Shown in pieces: positions 13,116-27,226 of a stretch of DNA of 64,000 nucleotides. This DNA is from Isoperla grammatica (Eukaryota > Arthropoda > Insecta > Plecoptera > Perlodidae). The stretch's first letter is position 1, and each line of letters opens with the position of its first letter. Under the pieces are notes generated by a model that was not told where the DNA came from, searched no databases, and saw nothing but the letters and a program-made list of their open reading frames with translations. Made by a program: the position numbers and the translations under genes. The stretch spans positions 1,240,001-1,304,000 of the forward strand of contig CAMDTW010000642.1 of assembly GCA_945910005.1 (NCBI GenBank). The letters run 5' to 3'.

Positions 13116-14318
13116 TCCTATGTAGTGGCTTCTATGTAACTGACTTAGCGCAGGGTTTATCAAGTACAGTCACCGTCACAAGCAAGTAAACATGCGTTGT
13201 GCTGATACGTTGCATGTAGTGGCTTTCATGTCACTGACTTAGCGCAGGGTTTATCAAGTACAGTCACCGTCACAAGCAAGGAAACATGCATTGTCCTGAT
13301 ACGTTTCATGTAGTGGCTTCTATGTCACTGACTTAGCGCAGGGTTTATCAAGTACAGTCACCGTCACAATAGAGAAAACATGCGTTTTCCTGATACGTTG
13401 CATGTAGTGGCTTCTATGTCACTGACTTAACGCAGGGTTTATCAAGAACAGTCACCTTCACAAGTGAGGAAACATGAGTTGTCCTCATATTTTGCATGAA
13501 GTGGCTTTCATGTCACTGACTTAGCGCAGGGTTTATCAAGTACAGTCACCTTCACAAGCGAGGAAACATGCGTTGTTCTCATATGTTGCATGAAGTGGCT
13601 TTCATGTCACTGACTTAGCGCAGGGTTTATCAAGTACAGTCACCGTCACAAGCAAGGAAACATGCGTTGTCCTCATACGTTGCATGTAGTGGCTTCTATG
13701 TCACTTACTTAGCCAGGGTTTATCAAGTACAGTGACCTTCACAAGCGAGGAAACATGCGTTGTTCTCATATGTTGCATGAAGTGGCTTTCATGTCACTGA
13801 CTTAGCGCAGGGTTTATCAAGTACAGTCACCGTCACAAGCGAGGAAACATGCGTTGTTCTCATATGTTGCATGAAGTGGCTTTCATGTCACTGACTTAGC
13901 GCAGGGTTTATCAAGTACAGTCACCGTCACAAGCAAGGAAACATGCGTTGTCCTGATATGTTGCATGTAGTAGCTTCTATGTCACTGACTTAGCGCAGAG
14001 TTTATAAAGTACAGTCACCGTCACAAGCAAGGAAACATGCGTTGTCCTGATATGTTGCATGTAGTGGCTTCTATGTCACTGACTTAGCGCAGGGTTTATC
14101 AAGTACAGTCACCGTCACACTAGAGAAAACATGCGTTGTCCTGATACGTTGCATGTAGTGGCTTTCATGTCACTGACTTAGCGCAGGGTTTATCAAGTTC
14201 AGTCACCGTCACAAGCGAGGAAACATGCGTTGTTCTGATATGTTGCATGTAGTGGCTTCTATTTCACTGACTTAGCCCAGGGTTTATCAAGTACAGTCAC
14301 CGTCACAATAGAGGAAAC

Positions 14319-14391
14319 ATGCGTCGTCCTGATACGTTCTATGTAGTGGCTTCTATGTAACTGACTTAGTGCAGGTCACAATAGAGGAAAC
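14319..14391 (+). repeat. 73-bp truncated monomer in copy B
   Basis: Identical 21-bp internal deletion to that at 2983, again between two GTCGTCCTGATACG starts. It marks copies A, B and C as one lineage. Confidence 0.92.
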
Positions 14392-17300
14392 ATGCGTCGT
14401 CCTGATACGTTCTATGTAGTGGCTTCTATGTAACTGACTTAGCGCAGGGTTTATCAAGTACAGTCACCTTCACAAGCGAGGAAACATGCGTTGTTCTCAT
14501 ATGTTGCATGAAGTGGCTTTCATGTCACTGACTTAGCGCAGGGTTTATCAAGTACAGTCACCGTCACAAGCGAGTAAACATGCGTTGTCCTTATACGTCA
14601 CATGTAGTGGCTTCTATGTCACTTACTTAGCCAGGGTTTATCAAGTACAGTCACCTTCACAAGCGAGGAAACATGCGTTGTTCTCATATGTTGCATGAAG
14701 TGGCTTTCATGTCACTGACTTAGCGCAGGGTTTATCAAGTACAGTCACCGTCACAAGCGAGGAAACATGCGTTGTTCTCATATGTTGCATGAAGTGGCTT
14801 TCATGTCACTGACTTAGCGCAGGGTTTATCAAGTACAGTCACCGTCACAAGCAAGGAAACATGCGTTGTCCTGATATGTTGCATGTAGTAGCTTCTATGT
14901 CACTGACTAAGCGCAGAGTTTATAAAGTACAGTCACCGTCACAAACAAGGAAACATGCGTTGTCCTGATATGTTGCATGTAGTGGCCTTCATGTCACTGA
15001 CTTAGCGCAAGGTTTATCAAGTACAGTCACCGTCACAAGCAAGGAAACATGCGTTGTCCTGATATGTTGCATGTAGTGGCTTCTATGTCAAGGACTAAGC
15101 GCAGGGTTTATCAAGTACAGTTACCGTCACAAGCGAGGAAACATGCGTTGTCCTCATATTTTGCATGTAGTGGCTTCTAGGTCACTGACTTAGCGCAGGG
15201 TTTATCAAGTACAGTCACCTTCACAAGCGAGGAAACATGCGTTGTTCTCATATGTTGCATGAAGTGGCTTTCATGTCACTGACTTAGCGCAGGGTTTATC
15301 AAGTACAGTCACCGTCACAAGCGAGGAAACATGCGTTGTTCTCATATGTTGCATGAAGTGGCTTTCATGTCACTGACTTAGCGCAGGGTTTATCAAGTAC
15401 AGTCACCGTCACAAGCAAGGAAACATGCGTTGTCCTGATATGTTGCATAAAGTGGCTTCTATGTCACTGACTTAGCGCAGGGGTATCAAGTACAGTCACC
15501 GTCACAAGCGAGGAAACATGCGTTACCCTCATATGTTGCATGTAGTGGCTTCTATGTCACTGACTTACCGCAGGGTTTATCAAGTACAGTCACCTTCACA
15601 AGCGAGGAAACATGCGTTGTTCTCACTTGTTGCATGAAGTGGCTTTCATGTCACTGACTTAGCGCAGGGTTTATCAAGTACAGTCACCGTCACAAGCGAG
15701 GAAACATGCGTTGTTCTCATATGTTGCATGAAGTGGCTTTCATGTCACTGACAAGCGCAGGGTTTATCAAGTACAGTCACCGTCACAAGCAAGGAAACAT
15801 GCGTTGTCCTGATATGTTGCATGTTGTGGCTTCTATGTCACTGACTAAGCGCAGGGTTTATCAAGTACAGTCACCGTCACAAGCAAGGAAACATGCGTTG
15901 TCCTGATATGTTGCATGTAGTGGCCTTCATGTCACTGACTTAGCGCAAGGTTTATCAAGTTAAGTCACCGTCACAAGCAAGGAAACATGCGTTGTCCTGA
16001 TATGTTGCATGTAGTGGCTTCTAAGTCACTGACTTAGCGCAGAGTTTATCAAGTACAGTCACCGTCACAAGCAAGGAAACATGCGTTGTCCTCATACGTT
16101 GCATGTAGTGGCTTCTATGTCACTGACTTAGCGCAAGGTTAATCAAGTACACCGTCACAAGCAAGGAAACATGCGTTGTCCTGATATGTTGCATATAGTG
16201 GCTTCTATGTCACTGACTTAGCGCAGGGTTTATCAAGTACAGTCACCGTCACAATAGAGAAAACATGCGTTGTCCTCATACGTTGCATGTAGTGGCTTCT
16301 ATGTCACTGACTTAGCTCAGGGTTTATCAAGTACAGTCACCGTCACAAGCGAGGAAACATGCGTTGTTCTGATATGTTGCATGTAGTAGCTTTCATGTCA
16401 CTGACTTAGCGCAGGGTTAATCAAGTACAGTCACCGTCACAAGCAAGGAAACATGCGTTGTCCTGATACGTTGCATGTAGTGGCTTCTATGTCACTGACT
16501 TAGCGCAGGGTTTATCGAGTACAGTCACCGTCACAAGCAAGAAAACATGCGTTGTCCTGATACGTTGCATGTAGTGGCTTCTATGTCACTGACTTAGCGC
16601 AGGGTTTATCGAGAACAGTCACCGTCACAAGCGAGGAAACATACGTTGTCCTGATACGTTGCATGTAGTGGCTTCTATATCACTGACTTAGCGCAGGGTT
16701 TATCGAGTACAGTCACCGTCACAAGCAAGGAAACATGCGTTGTCCTGATACGTTGCATGTAGTAGTTTTTATGTCACTGACATAGCGCAGGGTTTATCAA
16801 GTACAGTTACCGTCACAATAGAGGAAACATGCGTTGTCCTCATATACTGCATGAAGTGGCTTCTATGTCACTGACTAAGCGCAGGGTTTATCAAGTCCAG
16901 TCACCGTCACAAGCAAGGAAACATGCGTTGTCCTGATATGTTGCATGTAGTAGCTTCTATGTCACTGACTTAGCGCAGGGTTTATCAAGTACAGTCACCG
17001 TCACAAGCAAGGAAACATGCGTTGTCCTGATATGTTGCATGTAGTGGCTTCTATGTCATTGACTTAGCGCAGGGTTTATCAAGTACAGTCTTCGTCACAA
17101 GCAAGGAAACATGCGTTGTCCTGATATGTTGCATGTAGTGACTTCTATGTCACTGACTTAGCGCAGGGTTTATCAAGTACAGTCACCGTCACAAGCAAGG
17201 AAACATGCGTTGTCCTGATATGTTGCATGTAGTGGCTTTTATGTCACTGACTTAGAGCAGGGTTTATTAAGTACAATCACCGTCACAAGCAAGGAAACAT

Positions 17301-18894
17301 GCGTTGTCCTGATATGTTGCATGAAGTTTCTTTAATGTAACTGACTTAGCGCAGGGTTTATCAAGAAGAGTCACCGTCACAAGCAAGGAAACATGCGTTG
17401 TCCTCATACGTTGCATGTAGTGGCTTCTATGTCACTGACTTAGCGCAGGGTTTATCAAGTACAGTTACCGTCACAAGCAAGGAAACATGCGTTGTCCTGA
17501 TACGTTGCATGTAGTGGCCTTCATGTCACTGACTTAGGGCAGGGTTTATCAAGTACAGTCACCGTCACAAGCAAGGAAACATGCGTTGTCCTCATATGTT
17601 GCATGTAGTTGCTTCTATGTCACTGACTTAGCGCAGGGTTTATCAAGTACAGTCACCGTCACAAGCAAGGAAACATGCGTTGTACTTATATGTTGCATGT
17701 AGTAGCTTCTATGTCACTGACTTAGCGCAAGAATTATCAAGTACAGTCACCGTCACAAGCGAGGAAACCTGCGTTGTCCTGATACGTTGCATATAGTGGC
17801 TTTCATGTCACTGACTTAGCGCAGGGTTTATCAAGTACAGTCACCGTCACAAGCAAGGAAACATGCGTTGTCCTGATATGTTCATGTAGTGGCTTTTAAG
17901 TCACTGACTTAGCGCAGGGTTAATCAAGTACAGTCACTTTCACAAGCAAGGAAACATGCGTTGTCCTCATACGTTGCATGTAGTGGCTTCTATGTCACTG
18001 ACTTAGCGCAGGGTTTATCAAGTACAGTCACCGTCACAAGCAAGGAAACATGCGTTGTCCTGATATGTTGCATTTAGTGGCATCTATGTCACTGACTTAG
18101 CGAAGGGTTTATCAAGTACAGTCACCGTCGCAAGCAAGGAGACATGCGTTGTCCTGATATGTTTCATGTAGTGGCTTCTATGTCATTGACTTAGCGCAGG
18201 GTTTATCAAGTACAGTCACCGTCACAAGCGAGGAAACATGCGTTGTCCTCATACGTTGCATGTAGTTGCTTCTGTGTCACTGACTTAGCGCAGGGTTTAT
18301 CAAGTACAGTCACCGTCACAAGCGAGGAAACATGCGTTGTCCTGATATGTTGCATGAAGATGCTTCTATGTCACTGACTAAGCGCAGGGTTTATCAAGTA
18401 CAGTCCCCGTCACAAGCGAGGAAACATGCGTTGTCCTCATTCGTTGCATTTAGTGGCTTCTATGTCACTGACTTAGCGCAGGGTTTATCAAGTACAGTCA
18501 CCGTCACAAGCGAGAAAACATGCGTTATCCTGATACGTTGCATGTAGTGGCTTCTATGTCACTGACTAAGCGCAGGGTTTATCAAGTACAGTCACCTTCA
18601 CAAGCGAGGAAACATGCGTTGTTCTCATATGTTGCATGAAGTGGCTTTCATGTCACTGACTTAGCGCAGGGTTTATAGAGTACAGTCACCGTCACAAGCG
18701 AAGAAACATGCGTTGTTCTCATATGTTGCATGAAGTGGCTTTCATGTCACTGACTTAGCGCAGGGTTTTTAAGTACAGTCACCGTCACAAGCAAGGAAAC
18801 ATGCGTTGTCCTGATATGTTGCATGTAGTAGCTTCTATGTCACTGACTAAGCGCAGGGTTTATCAAGTACAGTCACTGTCACAAGCAAGGAAAC

Positions 18895-19646
18895 ATGCGT
18901 TGTCCTGATATGTTGCATGAAGTTTCTTTAATGTAACTGACTTAGCGCAGGGTTTATCAAGAAGAGTCACCGTCACAAGCAAGGAAACATGCGTTGTCCT
19001 CATACGTTGCATGAAGTGGCTTCTATGTCGCTGACTTAGCCCAGGGTTTATCAAGTACAGTCACCGTCACACTAGAGAAAACATGCGTTGTCCTGATACG
19101 TTGCATGTAGTGGCTTTCATGTCACTGACTTAGCGCAGGGTTTATCAAGTTCAGTCACCGTCACACTAGAGAAAACATGCGTTGTCCTGATACGTTGCAT
19201 GTAGTGGCTTCTATGTCACTGACTTAGCGCAGGGTTTATCAAGTACAGTCACCGTCACACTAGAGAAAACATGCGTTGTCCTGATACGTTGCATGTAGTG
19301 GCTTTCATGTCACTGACTTAGCGCAGGGTTTATCAAGTTCAGTCACCGTCACACTAGAGAAAACATGCGTTGTCCTGATACGTTGCATGTAGTGGCTTTC
19401 ATGTCACTGACTTAGCGCAGGGTTTATCAAGTTCAGTCACCGTCACAAGCGAGGAAACATGCGTTGTTCTGATATGTTGCATGTAGTGGCTTTCATGTCA
19501 CTGACTTAGCCCAGGGTTTATCAAGTACAGTCACCGTCACACTAGAGAAAACATGCGTTGTCCTGATACGTTGCATGTAGTGGCTTTCATGTCACTGACT
19601 TAGCGCAGGGTTTATCAAGTACAGTCACCGTCACAAGCGAGGAAAC
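18895..19646 (+). repeat. Eight-monomer alternative cassette, copy B
   Basis: The 752 bp (8 x 94) here differ in monomer identity from the 751 bp at the same HOR position in copy C (27227-27977), while both flanks match at 8,331-8,332 bp. It starts with a monomer resembling 17307-17400 (AAGTTTCTTTAATGTAAC, then AAGAAGAG). From about 19016 it resembles 10684 onward, so it is itself a patchwork. Confidence 0.8.
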
Positions 19647-20397
19647 ATGCGTTGTTCTGATATGTTGCATGTAGTGGCTTCTATTTCACTGACTTAGCCC
19701 AGGGTTTATCAAGTACAGTCACCGTCACAATAGAGGAAACATGCGTCGTCCTGATACGTTGCATGTAGTGGCTTTCATGTCACTGACTTAGCGCAGGGTT
19801 TATCAAGTTCAGTCACCGTCACAAGCGAGGAAACATGCGTTGTTCTGATATGTTGCATGTAGTGGCTTGCATGTCACTGACTTAGCCCAGGGTTTATCAA
19901 GTACAGTCACCGTCACACTAGAGAAAACATGCGTTGTCCTGATACGTTGCATGTAGTGGCTTTCATGTCACTGACTTAGCGCAGGGTTTATCAAGTACAG
20001 TCACCGTCACAAGCGAGGAAACATGCGTTGTTCTGATATGTTGCATGTAGTGGCTTCTATTTCACTGACTTAGCCCAGGGTTTATCAAGTACAGTCACCG
20101 TCACAATAGAGGAAACATGCGTCGTCCTGATACGTTGCATGTAGTGGCTTTCATGTCACTGACTTAGTGCAGGGTTTATCAAGTTCAGTCACCGTCACAA
20201 GCGAGGAAACATGCGTTGTTCTGATATGTTGCATGTAGTGGCTTTCATGTCACTGACTAAGCGCAGGGTTTATCAAGTTCAGTCACCGTCACAAGCGAGG
20301 AAACATGCGTTGTTCTGATATGTTGCATGTAGTGGCTTTCATGTCACTGACTTAGCCCAGGGTTTATCAAGTTCAGTCACCCTCACAATAGAGTAAC
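19065..20397 (+). repeat. Extended alpha block upstream of copy C
   Basis: Corresponds to about 10735-12065 shifted by 8,332 bp. A TTAGTGCAG change near 20168 is one of the few differences seen. Its first part lies inside the eight-monomer cassette that differs between copies B and C. Confidence 0.8.
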
Positions 20398-20757
20398 ATG
20401 CGTTGTCCTGATATGTTGCATGTAGTGGCTTCTATGTCACTGACTAAGCGCAGGGTTTATCAAGTACAGTCACCGTCACAAGCAAGGAAACATGCGTTAT
20501 CCTCATACGTTGCATGTAGTGGCTTCTATGTCACTGACTTAGCGCAGGGTTTATCAAGTACAGTCACCGTCACAAGCAAGGAAACATGCGTTGTCCTGAT
20601 ATGTTGCATGAAGTGGCTTCTATGTCACTGACTTTGCGCAGGGTTTATCAAGTACAGTCACCGTCACAAGCAAGGAAACATGCGTTATCCTCATACGTGC
20701 ATGAAGTGGCTTCTATGTCACTGACTTAGCCCAGGGTTTATCAATACAGTCACCGTC

Positions 20758-21445
20758 ACACTAGAGAAAACATGCGTTGTCCTGATACGTTGCATGTAGT
20801 GGCTTTCATGTCACTGACTTAGCGCAGGGTTTATCAAGTTCAGTCACCGTCACACTAGAGAAAACATGCGTTGTCCTGATACGTTGCATGTAGTGGCTTT
20901 CATGTCACTGACTTAGCGCAGGGTTTATCAAGTTCAGTCACCGTCACAAGCGAGGAAACATGCGTTGTTCTGATATGTTGCATGTAGTGGCTTTCATGTC
21001 ACTGACTTAGCCCAGGGTTTATCAAGTACAGTCACCGTCACACTAGAGAAAACATGCGTTGTCCTGATACGTTGCATGTAGTGGCTTTCATGTCACTGAC
21101 TTAGCGCAGGGTTTATCAAGTACAGTCACCGTCACAAGCGAGGAAACATGCGTTGTTCTGATATGTTGCATGTAGTGGCTTCTATTTCACTGACTTAGCC
21201 CAGGGTTTATCAAGTACAGTCACCGTCACAATAGAGGAAACATGCGTCGTCCTGATACGTTGCATGTAGTGGCTTTCATGTCACTGACTTAGCGCAGGGT
21301 TTATCAAGTTCAGTCACCGTCACAAGCGAGGAAACATGCGTTGTTCTGATATGTTGCATGTAGTGGCTTCTATTTCACTGACTTAGCCCAGGGTTTATCA
21401 AGTACAGTCACCGTCACAATAGAGGAAACATGCGTCGTCCTGATA
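20758..21445 (+). repeat. Alpha block in copy C
   Basis: Equivalent of the 12428-13115 block. It starts with the ACTAGAGA tail after the TATCAATACAG deletion monomer and ends at TCCTATGTAG. Confidence 0.8.
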
Positions 21446-22650
21446 CGTCCTATGTAGTGGCTTCTATGTAACTGACTTAGCGCAGGGTTTATCAAGTACA
21501 GTCACCGTCACAAGCAAGTAAACATGCGTTGTGCTGATACGTTGCATGTAGTGGCTTTCATGTCACTGACTTAGCGCAGGGTTTATCAAGTACAGTCACC
21601 GTCACAAGCAAGGAAACATGCATTGTCCTGATACGTTTCATGTAGTGGCTTCTATGTCACTGACTTAGCGCAGGGTTTATCAAGTACAGTCACCGTCACA
21701 ATAGAGAAAACATGCGTTTTCCTGATACGTTGCATGTAGTGGCTTCTATGTCACTGACTTAACGCAGGGTTTATCAAGAACAGTCACCTTCACAAGTGAG
21801 GAAACATGAGTTGTCCTCATATTTTGCATGAAGTGGCTTTCATGTCACTGACTTAGCGCAGGGTTTATCAAGTACAGTCACCTTCACAAGCGAGGAAACA
21901 TGCGTTGTTCTCATATGTTGCATGAAGTGGCTTTCATGTCACTGACTTAGCGCAGGGTTTATCAAGTACAGTCACCGTCACAAGCAAGGAAACATGCGTT
22001 GTCCTCATACGTTGCATGTAGTGGCTTCTATGTCACTTACTTAGCCAGGGTTTATCAAGTACAGTGACCTTCACAAGCGAGGAAACATGCGTTGTTCTCA
22101 TATGTTGCATGAAGTGGCTTTCATGTCACTGACTTAGCGCAGGGTTTATCAAGTACAGTCACCGTCACAAGCGAGGAAACATGCGTTGTTCTCATATGTT
22201 GCATGAAGTGGCTTTCATGTCACTGACTTAGCGCAGGGTTTATCAAGTACAGTCACCGTCACAAGCAAGGAAACATGCGTTGTCCTGATATGTTGCATGT
22301 AGTAGCTTCTATGTCACTGACTTAGCGCAGAGTTTATAAAGTACAGTCACCGTCACAAGCAAGGAAACATGCGTTGTCCTGATATGTTGCATGTAGTGGC
22401 TTCTATGTCACTGACTTAGCGCAGGGTTTATCAAGTACAGTCACCGTCACACTAGAGAAAACATGCGTTGTCCTGATACGTTGCATGTAGTGGCTTTCAT
22501 GTCACTGACTTAGCGCAGGGTTTATCAAGTTCAGTCACCGTCACAAGCGAGGAAACATGCGTTGTTCTGATATGTTGCATGTAGTGGCTTCTATTTCACT
22601 GACTTAGCCCAGGGTTTATCAAGTACAGTCACCGTCACAATAGAGGAAAC

Positions 22651-22723
22651 ATGCGTCGTCCTGATACGTTCTATGTAGTGGCTTCTATGTAACTGACTTA
22701 GTGCAGGTCACAATAGAGGAAAC
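22651..22723 (+). repeat. 73-bp truncated monomer in copy C
   Basis: Third copy of the 21-bp deletion, exactly 8,332 bp from the one in copy B. Confidence 0.92.
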
Positions 22724-25700
22724 ATGCGTCGTCCTGATACGTTCTATGTAGTGGCTTCTATGTAACTGACTTAGCGCAGGGTTTATCAAGTACAGTCACC
22801 TTCACAAGCGAGGAAACATGCGTTGTTCTCATATGTTGCATGAAGTGGCTTTCATGTCACTGACTTAGCGCAGGGTTTATCAAGTACAGTCACCGTCACA
22901 AGCGAGTAAACATGCGTTGTCCTTATACGTCACATGTAGTGGCTTCTATGTCACTTACTTAGCCAGGGTTTATCAAGTACAGTCACCTTCACAAGCGAGG
23001 AAACATGCGTTGTTCTCATATGTTGCATGAAGTGGCTTTCATGTCACTGACTTAGCGCAGGGTTTATCAAGTACAGTCACCGTCACAAGCGAGGAAACAT
23101 GCGTTGTTCTCATATGTTGCATGAAGTGGCTTTCATGTCACTGACTTAGCGCAGGGTTTATCAAGTACAGTCACCGTCACAAGCAAGGAAACATGCGTTG
23201 TCCTGATATGTTGCATGTAGTAGCTTCTATGTCACTGACTAAGCGCAGAGTTTATAAAGTACAGTCACCGTCACAAACAAGGAAACATGCGTTGTCCTGA
23301 TATGTTGCATGTAGTGGCCTTCATGTCACTGACTTAGCGCAAGGTTTATCAAGTACAGTCACCGTCACAAGCAAGGAAACATGCGTTGTCCTGATATGTT
23401 GCATGTAGTGGCTTCTATGTCAAGGACTAAGCGCAGGGTTTATCAAGTACAGTTACCGTCACAAGCGAGGAAACATGCGTTGTCCTCATATTTTGCATGT
23501 AGTGGCTTCTAGGTCACTGACTTAGCGCAGGGTTTATCAAGTACAGTCACCTTCACAAGCGAGGAAACATGCGTTGTTCTCATATGTTGCATGAAGTGGC
23601 TTTCATGTCACTGACTTAGCGCAGGGTTTATCAAGTACAGTCACCGTCACAAGCGAGGAAACATGCGTTGTTCTCATATGTTGCATGAAGTGGCTTTCAT
23701 GTCACTGACTTAGCGCAGGGTTTATCAAGTACAGTCACCGTCACAAGCAAGGAAACATGCGTTGTCCTGATATGTTGCATAAAGTGGCTTCTATGTCACT
23801 GACTTAGCGCAGGGGTATCAAGTACAGTCACCGTCACAAGCGAGGAAACATGCGTTACCCTCATATGTTGCATGTAGTGGCTTCTATGTCACTGACTTAC
23901 CGCAGGGTTTATCAAGTACAGTCACCTTCACAAGCGAGGAAACATGCGTTGTTCTCAATTGTTGCATGAAGTGGCTTTCATGTCACTGACTTAGCGCAGG
24001 GTTTATCAAGTACAGTCACCGTCACAAGCGAGGAAACATGCGTTGTTCTCATATGTTGCATGAAGTGGCTTTCATGTCACTGACAAGCGCAGGGTTTATC
24101 AAGTACAGTCACCGTCACAAGCAAGGAAACATGCGTTGTCCTGATATGTTGCATGTTGTGGCTTCTATGTCACTGACTAAGCGCAGGGTTTATCAAGTAC
24201 AGTCACCGTCACAAGCAAGGACACATGCGTTGTCCTGATATGTTGCATGTAGTGGCCTTCATGTCACTGACTTAGCGCAAGGTTTATCAAGTTAAGTCAC
24301 CGTCACAAGCAAGGAAACATGCGTTGTCCTGATATGTTGCATGTAGTGGCTTCTAAGTCACTGACTTAGCGCAGAGTTTATCAAGTACAGTCACCGTCAC
24401 AAGCAAGGAAACATGCGTTGTCCTCATACGTTGCATGTAGTGGCTTCTATGTCACTGACTTAGCGCAAGGTTTATCAAGTACACCGTCACAAGCAAGGAA
24501 ACATGCGTTGTCCTGATATGTTGCATATAGTGGCTTCTATGTCACTGACTTAGCGCAGGGTTTATCAAGTACAGTCACCGTCACAATAGAGAAAACATGC
24601 GTTGTCCTCATACGTTGCATGTAGTGGCTTCTATGTCACTGACTTAGCTCAGGGTTTATCAAGTACAGTCACCGTCACAAGCGAGGAAACATGCGTTGTT
24701 CTGATATGTTGCATGTAGTAGCTTTCATGTCACTGACTTAGCGCAGGGTTAATCAAGTACAGTCACCGTCACAAGCAAGGAAACATGCGTTGTCCTGATA
24801 CGTTGCATGTAGTGGCTTCTATGTCACTGACTTAGCGCAGGGTTTATCGAGTACAGTCACCGTCACAAGCAAGAAAACATGCGTTGTCCTGATACGTTGC
24901 ATGTAGTGGCTTCTATGTCACTGACTTAGCGCAGGGTTTATCGAGAACAGTCACCGTCACAAGCGAGGAAACATACGTTGTCCTGATACGTTGCATGTAG
25001 TGGCTTCTATATCACTGACTTAGCGCAGGGTTTATCGAGTACAGTCACCGTCACAAGCAAGGAAACATGCGTTGTCCTGATACGTTGCATGTAGTAGTTT
25101 TTATGTCACTGACATAGCGCAGGGTTTATCAAGTACAGTTACCGTCACAATAGAGGAAACATGCGTTGTCCTCATATACTGCATGAAGTGGCTTCTATGT
25201 CACTGACTAAGCGCAGGGTTTATCAAGTCCAGTCACCGTCACAAGCAAGGAAACATGCGTTGTCCTGATATGTTGCATGTAGTAGCTTCTATGTCACTGA
25301 CTTAGCGCAGGGTTTATCAAGTACAGTCACCGTCACAAGCAAGGAAACATGCGTTGTCCTGATATGTTGCATGTAGTGGCTTCTATGTCACTGACTTAGC
25401 GCAGGGTTTATCAAGTACAGTCTTCGTCACAAGCAAGGAAACATGCGTTGTCCTGATATGTTGCATGTAGTGACTTCTATGTCACTGACTTAGCGCAGGG
25501 TTTATAAAGTACAGTCACCGTCACAAGCAAGGAAACATGCGTTGTCCTGATATGTTGCATGTAGTGGCTTTTATGTCACTGACTTAGAGCAGGGTTTATT
25601 AAGTACAATCACCGTCACAAGCAAGGAAACATGCGTTGTCCTGATATGTTGCATGAAGTTTCTTTAATGTAACTGACTTAGCGCAGGGTTTATCAAGAAG

Positions 25701-27226
25701 AGTCACCGTCACAAGCAAGGAAACATGCGTTGTCCTCATACGTTGCATGTAGTGGCTTCTATGTCACTGACTTAGCGCAGGGTTTATCAAGTACAGTTAC
25801 CGTCACAAGCAAGGAAACATGCGTTGTCCTGATACGTTGCATGTAGTGGCCTTCATGTCACTGACTTAGGGCAGGGTTTATCAAGTACAGTCACCGTCAC
25901 AAGCAAGGAAACATGCGTTGTCCTCATATGTTGCATGTAGTTGCTTCTATGTCACTGACTTAGCGCAGGGTTTATCAAGTACAGTCACCGTCACAAGCAA
26001 GGAAACATGCGTTGTACTTATATGTTGCATGTAGTAGCTTCTATGTCACTGACTTAGCGCAAGAATTATCAAGTACAGTCACCGTCACAAGCGAGGAAAC
26101 CTGCGTTGTCCTGATACGTTGCATATAGTGGCTTTCATGTCACTGACTTAGCGCAGGGTTTATCAAGTACAGTCACCGTCACAAGCAAGGAAACATGCGT
26201 TGTCCTGATATGTTCATGTAGTGGCTTTTAAGTCACTGACTTAGCGCAGGGTTAATCAAGTACAGTCACTTTCACAAGCAAGGAAACATGCGTTGTCCTC
26301 ATACGTTGCATGTAGTGGCTTCTATGTCACTGACTTAGCGCAGGGTTTATCAAGTACAGTCACCGTCACAAGCAAGGAAACATGCGTTGTCCTGATATGT
26401 TGCATTTAGTGGCATCTATGTCACTGACTTAGCGAAGGGTTTATCAAGTACAGTCACCGTCGCAAGCAAGGAGACATGCGTTGTCCTGATATGTTTCATG
26501 TAGTGGCTTCTATGTCATTGACTTAGCGCAGGGTTTATCAAGTACAGTCACCGTCACAAGCGAGGAAACATGCGTTGTCCTCATACGTTCCTTGTAGTTG
26601 CTTCTGTGTCACTGACTTAGCGCAGGGTTTATCAAGTACAGTCACCGTCACAAGCGAGGAAACATGCGTTGTCCTGATATGTTGCATGAAGTTGCTTCTA
26701 TGTCACTGACTAAGCGCAGGGTTTATCAAGTACAGTCCCCGTCACAAGCGAGGAAACATGCGTTGTCCTCATTCGTTGCATTTAGTGGCTTCTATGTCAC
26801 TGACTTAGCGCAGGGTTTATCAAGTACAGTCACCGTCACAAGCGAGAAAACATGCGTTATCCTGATACGTTGCATGTAGTGGCTTCTATGTCACTGACTA
26901 AGCGCAGGGTTTATCAAGTACAGTCACCTTCACAAGCGAGGAAACATGCGTTGTTCTCATATGTTGCATGAAGTGGCTTTCATGTCACTGACTTAGCGCA
27001 GGGTTTATAGAGTACAGTCACCGTCACAAGCGAAGAAACATGCGTTGTTCTCATATGTTGCATGAAGTGGCTTTCATGTCACTGACTTAGCGCAGGGTTT
27101 TTAAGTACAGTCACCGTCACAAGCAAGGAAACATGCGTTGTCCTGATATGTTGCATGTAGAAGCTTCTATGTCACTGACTAAGCGCAGGGTTTATCAAGT
27201 ACAGTCACTGTCACAAGCAAGGAAAC

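Larger units (their letters stand above)
12066..20397 (+). repeat. HOR copy B (8,332 bp)
   Basis: This is a HOR of about 89 monomers. Landmarks: alpha block about 12428-13115; GTGCTGAT near 13200; AAGTGAGG/ATGAG near 13470; CTTACTTAGCC near 13706 and 14622; 73-bp monomer 14319-14391; GACAAGCGC near 15751; 4-bp deletion at 16144; GAATTATC at 17731; ATTCGTTGCATTT near 18438. It aligns with copy C at a constant 8,332-bp offset over most of its length, with only scattered differences such as CACTTGTT versus CAATTGTT (about 15626 and 23957). Its last part (18895-19646) is a different set of eight monomers from the one in copy C, and the GATTTGG and GCGTTGGG monomers of other copies are absent. Confidence 0.9.

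Noticed and set aside
18863..19054. Reverse-strand ORF of 63 codons
   Set aside because: Chance opening created where the B-cassette jump brings a TTTCTTTAATG monomer next to an alpha-type one. It has no counterpart in the other HOR copies.
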